This document shows positions 1 to 10,975 of a stretch of 64,000 nt of DNA, piece by piece (positions within the stretch are counted from its first letter, which is position 1; each line of letters starts with the position of its first letter). Position numbers and translations under genes: made by a program. Under the pieces are notes generated by a model that saw only the letters and a list, made by a program, of their open reading frames with translations, did not search any database and had not been told where the DNA came from. Origin of the DNA: Hydractinia symbiolongicarpus (lineage: Eukaryota > Cnidaria > Hydrozoa > Anthoathecata > Hydractiniidae); assembly GCF_029227915.1 (NCBI RefSeq), contig NC_079881.1:19877501-19941500 (forward strand), written 5' to 3'.

Positions 1-2830
1 TTCTGCCAGTCCAAGCACAAGTTGCAACGGACATGTTTCTAGCAATGCCCGACCTAATGATGTAGTTGTAAGTGAAGGTTTTACCAGTAACTTCTGGACC
101 ATCGAGCCCGGCTAGCTTGGTGATCATTATCAAGCAGTCAGACAAGGACAGTATCAGCAGCAAGGAGCTGTTCTGGGTTTCAAACAGGCCTCATGTTATC
201 TTCTTTACGTCTTTAACATTGGGCAGATCATCTGCAAAGTCGTAATGTAACAATGAAAGCCCTAAGTCATCAAGGTGCTTACCAAACTGCTGAAGAACCT
301 GCTCTACTACAGCAAGAGCAGTCTGTTCAGCTTGTGCTTCATTAATCCTCCTCATAAAATCTTCATCATCGGTAGACTATAGTCCTGCCATAATTCAGCG
401 GGGTTGTTGGTTTTTCGTGAAATGAAATAAGGGAAAACATTAAGCGTATTTTGTGTAGTGAAGCTATGTTCACAATATCGTGCATCCTGTTACTCTACAT
501 GGTATTATTATCTAGAAGATAACTTGCAATGCAATCTTCCCTAAAAGTTGGACAAATATTTTTATCAACAGTTTTCAAATAGTTATAAGAAATGGTGCCG
601 GGAAGATGCAATAGCAGTACGCGGACGAAGAATGGCTCTCCCTCTCGGATTCTTGCATTGCGGCTGATATTTTTCAACACCTCTTTTTATTGACGCCACT
701 ACTTTTTAATAAAAACAAAATGGTATGGGATATCCGTTTACAAAAACTGCCTGGCATATTCATCGTTTTGATTAAAAAAAGCCAATACCTCAGCCATTAT
801 TTCAGCAGCACCTTCCTCTTCATCTCGGAAAAAGACACGTTGATTGTTAGGGAGATGTAAGGGAAGGCGTACAATGCTGTGACGTTGTAAGTGCATGGGA
901 AAAGCAAATAGGCGACACGCAGCTTCAGGGGTAGATACATACCTGGCATTTAGAGACCTTTTTACTTCATCATGGTCAATACGCTCAATAATTTTAACAT
1001 ATGCTGTGTCATCATAACCTTTGTAGATGTACCTATAAAAGTATTTCCAACTTTTTATAGAAACACATTCTTCAAGATTAATTTAGGCATTAAACCTTTT
1101 GAAGAAGTAGGGATTGTAAGGAACAATTCATCTGAAATCAACACCTGTAATTGTGACGGTTCTCCCATTGTCAGGTGTAGCATAGATTGGATAACCATCA
1201 ACATTAAAGACAGTCTCATCCCCGAAATGTTTGAGAAAGTCTTTAGTGCACTTACCATCAGCCATACATAGGGAATTATTATTAAGGTGATCACAAGTAC
1301 CCATAGATGACTTAAAATATAATGAAGTTGTGGTTCAAATTTGCGTCTAAAATTGTTGCAGATATACGAGAATCAACTGATGCATGCTCCTGGGTCTTTC
1401 AGGAAAGGTTGAGGGTAGACAATACTACCTGCTCGCAAGTTACGTTTGTTTGCAACATTGCTGAAATAGTCAATGAGGCCACTGTAAGTATCAGCCCGAA
1501 GCTGTTGTTGATTGTTGCATATAAAGTCAAGCTGTACTCCCTCAACTTTAAAATAGGAATCAACAACAAACTTTTGAAACAAATTACAAGACAAATGCAT
1601 AGCAGAAAATCATCTTTGCATGACTATTCTATATTCGTAATATTGGAGCTACGTCACATGATTGCGATGTGCCATTACAAGTTCTGCAGCATTGTCCATA
1701 TTTTGATCCCAACCAGGCTCCCTTCTAGGAAATAAAATGGGATGGATCGTTGGATCAATGCTAACTGACGTATAGGAAATATGGCTTAAAGGTTGATCTC
1801 TGAGGTGAACAACAATATCGCGCTCTTACAGGAGCCCCATCCTCAGAAAAAAATATTGCAGCTACGTCCTCGTGAAATGGTCCTTCCCTCATAGTAATAG
1901 AATCTTGTGAAAGGAGCCTTTTTTCATGAACCGTCTGTTCCTGTTCTTGTCTTTCAATAGTAGCCATATTGCGTTAGGCTGCTGCTAAAGGCGAAAGTGG
2001 ATCAAAGGCAGTTTGCACAGTCTGCATCACTTCCCTGTTGCATTGATTATTAGTAGGGTTGTCCGTGCGAATATTTAAAGCATTGGCTGCCTTAATAATA
2101 TACAACCGGCTGTAATAAGGCACTGCGTTTTCATTGGGATGCAAAGGACCATATCTATGAGAAATCTGGCCAAAAATTCTAAAACAAGGAGGGCCACATC
2201 CTAGGGGTGGGCGAATATTTGCAACCAGAGAAGAAAACCTGAACGAATTATTATAGTATCTATTAAGGTTGCAAAAAGTTTTAGGTAATTCAAAATTGCT
2301 TATTAACAGATCCTGTAATTCAGGTGGATAAGGATGTAAGGGTGGAAGTTGCCATCAGTGCAGCATTTGAACTTCTTTACATTTTAATGGTGTAATGCAG
2401 AATAATGGTCACGGAGGATATTAAACAGACCTAACAAATGGATAGCGCGCAAAGGTTGCACATTAATTATTTGTGCAAGATTTAGGAGATTGGGATGTCT
2501 ATTTCACCTACGGCGTGCTAAGTCTACCTGATTACGTGCATTAGCTTGCTGCGGACAATCGCGGGTACGTCGATTTACATGTCTGCGAGCATAAAATTGT
2601 TGGCATGCCTGAGCAGTTTCAGGATTCTTATCAGCACGATGAAGTCTGCGTTGCTGAGCATCAAGTTGTCGGCGCACCTGAGCGACTTCAGGAATCTCAT
2701 TAGCAGGATAGATAAAGTCTTTGTCGCTGGGCATAAATCTACTACCTTCTGACGTGCTGAGGATTTCGGGAGGGTCTTACCTGAGCAGGGCAATAAGGAT
2801 ATTGTTGCAAGCATTGTTGGTCCCTAAGGG
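1..2830 (-). pseudogene. Decayed Helitron Rep/helicase (continues past left edge)
   Basis: Reading the minus strand from about 2.8 kb down to 1 gives pieces of a Helitron replication/helicase protein in several frames, separated by frameshifts and stops. Landmarks in protein order: an Arg/Gln-rich N-terminal stretch (about 2734-2504); a block like the Helitron N-terminal region reading PPLGCGPPCFRIFGQISHRYG (split here only by wording; near 2230-2140) followed by LHPNE; ILFPRREPGWDQNMDNAAE (near 1735-1680); QLRADTYSGLIDYF (near 1550); DETVFNVDGYPIYATPDNGR (near 1230-1170); INLEECVSIKSWKYFYRYIY then KGYDD (near 1085-1010); RYVSTPEAACRLFAFPMH (near 945-890); and a degraded Walker A reading GPEVTGKTFTYN (near 105-66). 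An intact Walker A would be GPGGTGKT-like. The element belongs to the rolling-circle transposons. It is non-functional here. The exact 5' end was not located. Confidence 0.85.
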
Positions 2831-3844
2831 CATTACCAACATCCCCATGAAAGTCAATTAATTGTAATAAGAGCCATGTGATGAGTAGCTATCGGAGAAT
2901 GCATTGACCCTTGCATTCGTTTGCATGGATTTAAAAATTATAAAAGGCGAAACGTAAAGGAGTAGTTTATTGCTTTAAAGAAAATAAAAAAAATCGGGAA
3001 AATATTAAGTGGTAAAACCAATGCAATGTTATAATGGCCTCGTGGTTGCGTATGTATGTTTTGGTTATCTCTTGGACGCGCTGTCTTAAACTAAACGCAG
3101 CGATGCGCATCTAAACTACCATTTGGCTGAGCGGTTAGTACGGGTAACCATGTCATACATGTATATAAGCGGATTATCCTATTGAGGAAAACGTTTATGG
3201 GAACTTCAATTGAATTTAAGTAAATAACACAGAAACAGTCTGTTTTTAACACTAGGCTAACCACTTAATACAGGTAAACTGTGTCGCAGATGCGTATAGG
3301 TGTAATACTCTTTTCCAAAAAACTTTATTGCAACTTCGGTTTAAATAAGAAAACAGGGGACAGCTTGTCGTTATCCCGTCCAGCTAAAACAATCGCCCAG
3401 CCATTTTATTTCGCAGAAAATGTTTTCAGGAAAATAATACAAGCTGAGCTACGTAACTGCATTTATCATGAGAAATATGCAGAAGAAAACTGCTGTAGCC
3501 AAAGTGCATTTGGCTACTTTCAATTTTTAGCAAAGAGGTAGCTAAAGAGCTAACTAGATGGTCACAACCCCAACGTAAAAGTAAATTATATTGGATAGGA
3601 TAAAAGCTCTTTTATTAAACTGAATAACCCTCTAATAAAACAATCATATCATTGGTTAAACGAAATGATGTACAAGCAGTTACAGAAAATAGCTGATAAG
3701 TATGAATATTAAATAGATGATTAACTATTTTCGCATCTGTAAGCATATCGTTTATAAATGACGTGATCGAGTAATTGAAATAGCCACATTTATAGTTCAA
3801 AGAAGCCTGGGAATCTTTACTAACGTGGAAAGAACACAACAAAG
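2831..3844. other. Intergenic, no gene recognised
   Basis: AT-rich sequence upstream of the FN3 gene. An 86-codon open frame at 3281-3541 has no recognisable motif, so I leave it uncalled. At 3038-3057 lies a 20-bp block whose reverse complement recurs at 9343-9362, with weaker similarity continuing for about 25 bp more, so both are copies of one dispersed repeat. Confidence 0.5.
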
Positions 3845-6800
3845 ATGAAGGCAGAGGGAATAATGCAGATATTTGTTTTGCTGATTTCTATTTCAAGCTA
3901 TGCAGGTAGGAACAAATAACATGTCATTGCACTGGGACCAACAGTTTTCCAATAATTAAGTATAGATTTTGTATATTCAAAAACCACACAGTAATTTTAG
4001 TTTGCGTTAAATAATCATGTATTTTAAAGAACAAAGGTTCGCATTTTTTCTCGCTTATCTATTCTAAGATATTCCAACAGTCGGTCTCCAAATATTTTTG
4101 TAACCATGATCACAAATTTAACAAGTGCGCTAAAACGAGGAAATATGGTGTAATTGTAAAAAATGTTTATTCTTTTTTTACATACAGCAATAATTTTTTT
4201 TAAATCCACTTCTGTCTGGCCAAGCAGCAATGGTTGCTCCCTGTTTTCTTAAAAATACTTTGAATAGACGCTACAGACTTATCACTCAAAGGATAAACCA
4301 CACACGTACTTACTCGTTTGAATTTGAGCAAATTTGGGTTGAATTTTGAATTCGCCACTGTTGTTTGTTATTGTGTTTTGCCAATATTTATAATTTCTTT
4401 TTGTTTTTAATATTACACCTACGACAACTTCCGTTAGTAGTTTATTGGTATTTTTTCGTATGCCTTCTAGTTGTCAATTTTCTGATTAATAAACATGATT
4501 TGCGTCTTCTTTAAGCGTCAACACCAATCATAACAGACATTGCTGTACACGAGAATTATGCTTACATTTTTTGGCAAATCCCTTCATTTGATTCCTACAC
4601 TGATGCCCGTGTTGAATACAGCGATGGCGAAAGCAAAAAGAATTCAACAAATAAACTGAACGTGTTCAAGAAAGGTTCTCTCTTATATGTAAAATCGGGA
4701 ACTAACTATTCTGCTCGCATTCAAGTTTTCAGTGGCACTAAGAAAAGTGGATGGTCTCCGTTTAAAAACTTCACAACACGTAGGTACCCAACAACTAGTT
4801 GTGTGAAATATGATTCTTTTCTTGTCTTTGTAACATCAATTTGTGATGTTACAAATATATATATAAAGTATATGATTAATAGTATATGAGTATATGATAC
4901 AAGTATATGATTAATATGATATATTACGTTTATTCTGCTTAGCACCAGGTACAATAAAATGAATGGGGTAGAACAAAACGTTAATCTCTATAATAATATA
5001 ATGTATATACGTCGGCCAAAACTGGATGGTGCTAAAGCACGCACAAAATCTTTAAACTATCGTGATAGGCAAATACCTGTGGATTTTCTACAAGCTAAAC
5101 GACTAGTGTTATAACAATAATAATTATTATAATTACTATCATCTACCCAGGATAGCTTATTCAGTTTCTATAGGCATTGTTATCGATGAGGATCAGGCAA
5201 AGGGGGTCCTAAGGTAATTTAAAGCTCCCATTTAAGCTAGGAAGGCTCTACCACAAGAGGATATTGATTTGTTTTTTTTAAAATGTTATGAAAAACGGCA
5301 AGCAACCCCTAACTGTCGCTCCAGTAGGATCTGGATATTCTAAATGAGAAATGCAACTCAAATATTTAAAGTTTTTTTCGATTTTCAAATCAAAATTCGT
5401 TTTAATTACAGAGGTTCAGAAGGCGCTGCTTGCACAAGAAGTTTTCCGAAGAACATTTTGTCACCTAAGTTTCTGAAGTCGATGATTATCCATTGCACGT
5501 TGTTTCTAAAGATTTGGGAACGTTAGAAATGACGTCCAATGAGTAGGGGCAAAGCCTCGTTCTATGGTCCTTTCATCATGGTTTATTATCAGAAAAAGAC
5601 GCTTTAAAACTTGTTGCTTGTTCTTTATCTCGTTTAAAGGAGAACATCTTTTTTTCACATATTTTTAAGAGCTTAATGTCGTGGTACGTATACGAAGAAA
5701 ATCAAACATTTATTTTATGAAAGTAAATGACTTTAGTATCAAAACAAAATGGAAAGAATACTCTTATCGTTAAAAAGAACATTAAGAAGCTGAACAGACC
5801 AGGCTAATAAACAAACTGAACCACAAGTTAAACACAATAACTTTGTGTGGATATTTTCAAACTATTCAAAATGTCTTATTGTAAAATAGAAAATTAAGGA
5901 AATACTATCTAACAAGTTGTTACTAAACGTAAAAATTAACCGGTTACTGTTGCACATATTTCGGTCCTTAAACTTACCTGCGTCGGTATTTTATACATTT
6001 TTATCTTCCTGCTAGCAAGCAGACGCGCAATCATTTTAAACAGAACACCGCCATTATTATAGAGATTATTACAGACATATTCTGTTAAGATATTTTTCTA
6101 ATGTCTTTATTTTTCAGCTGGACTGTCAGCAATACCATCATTATCTATACTAAACGTGACTTCGTCGTCTGTTCGTATATCATGGAAACCGCTAACAAAG
6201 AGCGACCAAAGATACGTTATTAAAGTACAGTCGGCATTTACTTCAAAGCAAATTCCAATCAACAGCACACACTACCAATTTTCAGGCTTACAAAGCGGAT
6301 CAAAATACAACTTTGGGGTGAATGTGGTGGATTCAAAAACTCGCCAGCAATCTTCATTAACAAGTATAACAGTAATTACATTACCAGGTATTAAAAGCTT
6401 TAAAATGAAAAAATAATGAAAAAAGTTGTTCAAACCAAACCATCTAAAAGATATCATCAAAACAAGTTATTTTATTGAACTAAGCAAGACATTTTTAGAT
6501 GGCACACCTTGCACTATCATGGAAAGATTTCTGTTTTGTTAATAGGGTACTAATTTGTATAATACCCATTTATTATGCATCGGGATCCCTAAATCTATAA
6601 ACAAAAACAGTTACAAACGCCATACCTGTGCAAATTGTAACAGCTAAACCTACCTTCTTTTAACCCTAAGGGTTGCAAAAATTCTTTTCAGAATTTTTTC
6701 TTTGTTTAGGAATCAGGTGTGAACAGAATTTTTGCGGACGACAGGATTTCATCTTTTTATAGTGAATAAAAATAAATAATGTGATTTTCCTGTTGTCTCT

Positions 6801-8101
6801 TTTCCTCTCAGAAAAATTAGATTAGTTTATACCAAACACTATTAAATTTCGCGAATTTAGCTATTTTGCAGTTTTGGAGAGCTTTAGCTTCTGTTAATAA
6901 CTGCTTTTGGTATTTTTCACAAGAAAAAAATTTCGTGAACGGAATAAAAGTACTTCTCTTTACAACAGATTCATTGCATGTGAATATCTACCTCCTTTGC
7001 ATAGGTTATGGGCTGGAAAAAGAGTATTAAACAATAAAAATATAATTTATTAACTTGTAATATTTGCTAAATACAGTAATGATTTGTGCAATTGGTTATA
7101 GAAAACGATGCTCCCAAAAATCTACGAATACTACCTACACCAGACTGGCCGAGTGGTAAAATTTTGCTACTATGCGATGCAACAAAAAGTGATGGTGCAA
7201 GCTCCTATGAAATATCAGTCACCAACAAAAAGTATTTGTTACATTCCAGATATGTATCTTGTCCACTTGTCACCACACCGAATATCAATAGCGATTTTGT
7301 GAAAGTAATTGTCCAGTCTTGCATAGTCAATGAGTTGTTGTCGGAGACAGATTACATAATCAAAGTTAGAATTGTCTACACAAAAGACATAAAAGGAAAA
7401 TGGTCACATCCAATTGATGTTTTAATTGGTAAATTGATTAGTGTTAGCTATTTGGTACTGGCTGTGGCAAAAAAGATTCTAATTTTCTAATTATGGGTTT
7501 GCACATTCAATACTTACTGCTTTAACCGGCAGATCGCTTGGAGTAGGTTACCCTAACAACATCCCGACACTTTCTTTATTTCTATAACGAATTTAACAAG
7601 TTTTTTCGAGGACCCGAAGTGTGTTCACTGTAAATTTTTAATCGATATTATTTTTGTACTTTGAGAAGATATTTTTTTTTAAAATTTGCTATACTTAAAG
7701 CCCCATAAAGGTATGTCGTAATAAACCGCTAACACATTTAAACTTTTTAATTATAGGAGAAGAAAGGCATCAGCTACTAATTACAGATAAACCGAATAAG
7801 CCCACATCTAATGCAACTGAAACACGTGTTTATACACAAACTAAAGGTAGGGATTATTTTGTCTGTGCTGAAGACAGCGAATTAAAGTATGCAATGACCT
7901 TTAAAATTTTGCATGATAGCTAAAAATTTAAAAGATACTTAATTTTAGTGATTTATTGATTTAGTAACGCGACATCCTACAGATACATTACATGGAAAAT
8001 ACAGAGAAGAGCTTGAAGCACGATTGTCATTGAAGAAGAAAACAAATATTTTAACAGGCTTTCTTGTAGCTTTATATGTAACAGTTACAAAAAAGGGATG
8101 A
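3845..8101 (+). CDS. Secreted or single-pass protein with three fibronectin type III domains
   Basis: Six-exon model: 3845-3905, 4516-4779, 6118-6387, 7102-7428, 7757-7846, 7965-8101; 1149 nt, 382 aa. Every intron is GT-AG and phase 1, the usual arrangement for exon-coded FN3 modules. Exon 1 encodes a signal peptide (hydrophobic FVLLISISSYA, residues 10-20). Exons 2, 3 and 4 each encode one FN3-like domain (about residues 22-107, 109-197, 200-306), with domain-end signatures such as SGWSPFKNFTT and GKWSHPIDVL. Exon 5 is a short Thr/Asn-rich linker. Exon 6 ends with a basic patch, a short hydrophobic run (ILTGFLVALYVTV) and KKG, perhaps a membrane anchor with almost no cytoplasmic tail. At 4779 I preferred the donor GTAGGT to the one 4 bp further on because only it keeps frame. 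The architecture recalls cytokine-receptor-like or adhesion proteins, but no family can be assigned. The last exon could continue through an unrecognised donor. AATAAA at 8334. Confidence 0.7.
5150..5262. repeat. Partial SINE-like repeat (family 2) in FN3 gene intron 2
   Basis: The block around 5195-5258 (containing AAAGGGGGTCCTAAGG and GCTAGGAAGGCTCTACCAC) matches 35728-35790 with moderate divergence. The second copy has a tRNA-like B box, so this is probably a truncated tRNA-derived SINE. Intron 2 (4780-6117) otherwise holds AT-rich simple sequence near 4855-4925. Confidence 0.5.
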
Positions 8102-8582
8102 CAAAGCCTTTCCATAAGATTTAAAATCGCTAATTTTTTTCTAAATACCGAGATTTGTTATTAAAAGATGTTAAAATTTAAATTTAAAACGTTACTAGTT
8201 ACTTTTAATATATTTGGTCAAATAACGAAAAAACTGATTAGCGCCAGCAGCAGGATGCATACCTTTTGTCTCAAAGGCATCAAAAGTGAATAAGTTATGA
8301 GCATTGTATTTGTTAACCGTCTAAGTTAGAAGAAATAAAAAATAAGAAGTTGAGTTTAGTGTTTAGTGAGGTAAAAATTCGAAACAGTCCTGTCTAAAAA
8401 CATTTTAAGCAGAATTCGAAAGTCCATATATAATAAACCCTTTTAAACAAAACATTTCGATGTTCGATACTTACAAAGAAATGGTAAAAGTTAAACGTGC
8501 ATCTACAATCTAGCTACTTATATTACTTATTTAGTTATTTTTATTCAAACAGTCTAGTACAATATTGACATCTCTTTAAACA
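8102..8582. other. 3' flank of FN3 gene with a dispersed repeat
   Basis: Contains the candidate polyadenylation signal AATAAA at 8334-8339. The stretch 8308-8375 (TTGTTAACCGTCTAAGTTAG and following) recurs at 52336-52395, so the presumed 3'UTR end lies inside a repeat. No gene seen. Confidence 0.5.
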
Positions 8583-8661
8583 TAGGCATATTCCGTCTGC
8601 CTGTTTGTGCGCGAGGAACACGTCGTGTCACGGAAACACGAAATGCGATTTTTCCACGGGC

Positions 8662-8839
8662 TCTCTATTATAATAGCCGTATTCTGTCTGTCTGTCTCTG
8701 CGCGGACCCCCCGCTGAGTTAGAAAATGATGTTACGGAAACACGAATATCAAATATGATATATTTTTATCCACTTTGTTGCGACGGGTAAATATAAAGAA
8801 CGGGCGACCCCGTGGATTTTTCCACGGACTAACGACTAG
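8662..8839 (+). mobile_element. Mini-Helitron (178 bp), followed head-to-tail by a second, truncated copy
   Basis: Starts TCTCTATTATAATAG and ends with a hairpin (CCGTGG, loop ATTTTT, CCACGG) followed 11-12 nt later by CTAG. The next base is the T of a second copy, TCTATATTATAATACCCG at 8840, which fades out near 8905. A truncated relative lies just upstream (8583-8661), ending in the same TTTTTCCACGGG. Termini and junction fit the Helitron rule (TC at the start, hairpin then CTRR at the end, insertion next to T). There is no coding capacity. Confidence 0.7.
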
Positions 8840-9115
8840 TCTATATTATAATACCCGTATAGCTACATCTGTCCATCTATCACGCAAAATAGTAGCTTAG
8901 TTGCCATCACTGCTACCCTCTTAACACGCCTCAACAATGCTGAAACAACCATAGTATTAGTTCTTTTCATAACCTTTTTATCGTCCCACCAACCTTTTAT
9001 ACATCTTTTTAAACTGACATCCCTTTTTATCACGATTTTCACCACTGCAAAAAATAGATATTTTCCACCTAGCCACCCCGACCATTAATCCAGACCATTA
9101 ATCTGGACTAATAAT

Positions 9116-9232
9116 CCGGAGTATTAATCCGGAGTATTAATCCGGAGTATTAATCCGGAGTATTAATCCGGAGTATTAATCCGGAGTATTAATCCGGAGT
9201 ATTAATCCGGAGTATTAATCCGGAGTAGTATT
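9116..9232. repeat. 13-bp minisatellite, unit CCGGAGTATTAAT, 8 perfect copies plus a partial
   Basis: Perfect 13-bp periodicity starting at 9116, 9129, 9142, 9155, 9168, 9181, 9194 and 9207, with a broken unit at 9220. Degenerate units (ATTAATCCAGACC, ATTAATCTGGACT) precede it at 9080-9115, which suggests the array grew from a local partly palindromic seed. Not CRISPR: there are no spacers. Confidence 0.95.
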
Positions 9233-9889
9233 AAGCATGTCAATTTGTGCTGGGCTTTAATTTCATTAACCAATCAGAAAACCAGTTTACGCAATATGGC
9301 GATTAATTTTAGGCCGGAGCGTCAATGAGATCAACAGAATACACATACGCAACCACGAGGCCACGAGGACGGATTCGTTTTACTTTGGTTTTACACACTT
9401 ATTCTTCTCCCAATCTTTTCCCATTTTCTTTGAAGCACTTAGCTACATCTTAACGTCTCACCCTTTTATATTTCTTTTATAGCTGCTCATAACTCTATAA
9501 GAATGTGGTAAATATATTATCACGTCCTCTAGCCATGTATAAATCTCAAACAAACTAACTTTAAGATTTTAGCTAGAAACGTAGATTTCGAGGCAGCTTT
9601 CTGCTAAAGTCAGCTAGCTGTACCTAGCCGTATATATTCCCATCAAGTCTTATTCTGTTTGGTATATTAGTATTTATTTTTTCGTTGGGGTTGTGGCTAT
9701 CTAGCTAGCTAACCCTTAGCTACCTCTGGCTAAAAAGTGAAAGTAGCAAGTGCAGTTTTTAGCTAGCTATAACAGTCTTTTTATTCAATAATCTTATGAT
9801 TATGGTTATGCATGTGTGAAAATTGATTATTTCACTGTAAATAGGGTTCAAATATTAATAACTTGGCAAACGAGAAAAATAAAATTACT
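9233..9889. other. Intergenic, no gene recognised
   Basis: AT-rich with frequent TAGCTAGC motifs. The only notable element is the inverted copy at 9343-9362 of the block at 3038-3057. Confidence 0.5.
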
Positions 9890-10150
9890 TTTTCCATTAA
9901 AGGATAGGATCACTCATAAATCTGAGGCTATTTATGAGGGAATCTCTTCTTGTGGAGAGAAGTTTATTGGCGAAACCAAATGTTAAATTTGTGTTAGATG
10001 GGCTGAGCATGATAAACTTCGTAGAAAATCTGAACCAGCGAGGCACATGGTGCTTGAAGCTAGACATGCTTTTTCTTGGAGGGTGTTAAGCACGGCTCCA
10101 CCTAACAATAGAAAACGTTAAATATTAGAGGCATTTTTTATAAGAAAGTT
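9890..10150 (+). pseudogene. Relic of a retroelement GIY-YIG endonuclease domain (Penelope-like)
   Basis: One frame reads KDRITHKSEAIYEGISSCG, EKFIGETKC, a stop, then VRWAEHDKLRRKSEPARHM and RVLSTAPPNNRKR, a stop, ILEAFFIRKF. The series IYEG...CGEKFIGET...R..EH...SEPARH...RKILEAF resembles the GIY-YIG endonuclease domain at the C-terminus of Penelope-like retroelements. Two in-frame stops and the missing upstream reverse transcriptase make it a dead fragment. Family assignment is from memory of the motif pattern. Confidence 0.6.
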
Positions 10151-10740
10151 CACCCAAAATAAGTTTATACGCTTATTTAGAAATGGTGTAACATTTTCTA
10201 AAAACGTTTTTAACCGTACGTATGTAAATTTGATTTTCGTCTCAACCTTTACTAATAATTACTTCTTAACTCTTAAAATTGTTTTGTTTTCTTAATAAAC
10301 TATGGCTCTTATTTACAAAAGGATTTTTATTTAACATGTGGTAATTCTAGTTGGTTAAATACTTTTTCTGCCTATATAATTAAAATATGCAAAATAAAAG
10401 CAATCCCAAATATATGCATGTCTTCTTAAACTTAAAATTAACTTCAAGAGATGATAACAAGTAAATAAACGTCAATATTTCGATTTATTACAAAATCATT
10501 TTCAACACGCAGAAAAATATAAAGCTTACATGCAATTTGAAACGTATAGGATAACTATTTATTACAAAGAACTAAACAACAGTATTGGCAGAAGTTATGC
10601 AAACAATTGCCGTGATTGTATTTCCCTCGATGCCATAATGCCATTATTAAGAATGGGTTTCTTTTCTTTTATATAAAACGCCTCTTTGAACAGAAAAAGG
10701 TTCCAATTATCTGAGGCGTCAATAACTTCTTTATTCCCTT

Positions 10741-10975
10741 ACGCCAATGACTTGGAAACTAGGCGGTGACATCAGTGTTTTTTCACTGCGTGGGTAACTA
10801 GGGACCATCTGGGACCAAATTGCGTAAGTTTCATAAACTTGGTTCCGCGAATCCGTTTCGTATTAGACGGGTTCCTGGCGTCATCAAGAAACCTTTTAAC
10901 CCCAATATCTCCGCAACCGTTTGTTGCAGGACGAAACGAGTCTGTTGATTTTTTCTGGAGCCACCGACTAACTTA
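10741..10975 (+). repeat. Diverged copy of the 52.5-54.2 kb tandem-repeat unit
   Basis: Shares CTTGGAAACT, GTGGGTAACTAGGGACC, GAATCCGTTTCG, GGCGTCATCAAGAA and ATCTCCGCAACCGTTTG in the same order as the units at 52511-54234, with several substitutions. No coding capacity. Confidence 0.75.

Noticed and set aside
972-1735. Plus-strand frames of 99 and 137 codons at the left edge
   Set aside because: Antisense shadows of the minus-strand Helitron Rep/helicase relic.
3281-3541. 86-codon open frame before the FN3 gene
   Set aside because: No domain, signal peptide or splice context recognised.
9116-9232. Short direct repeats, CRISPR-like at first sight
   Set aside because: Contiguous 13-bp tandem units without spacers, in a eukaryotic genome.
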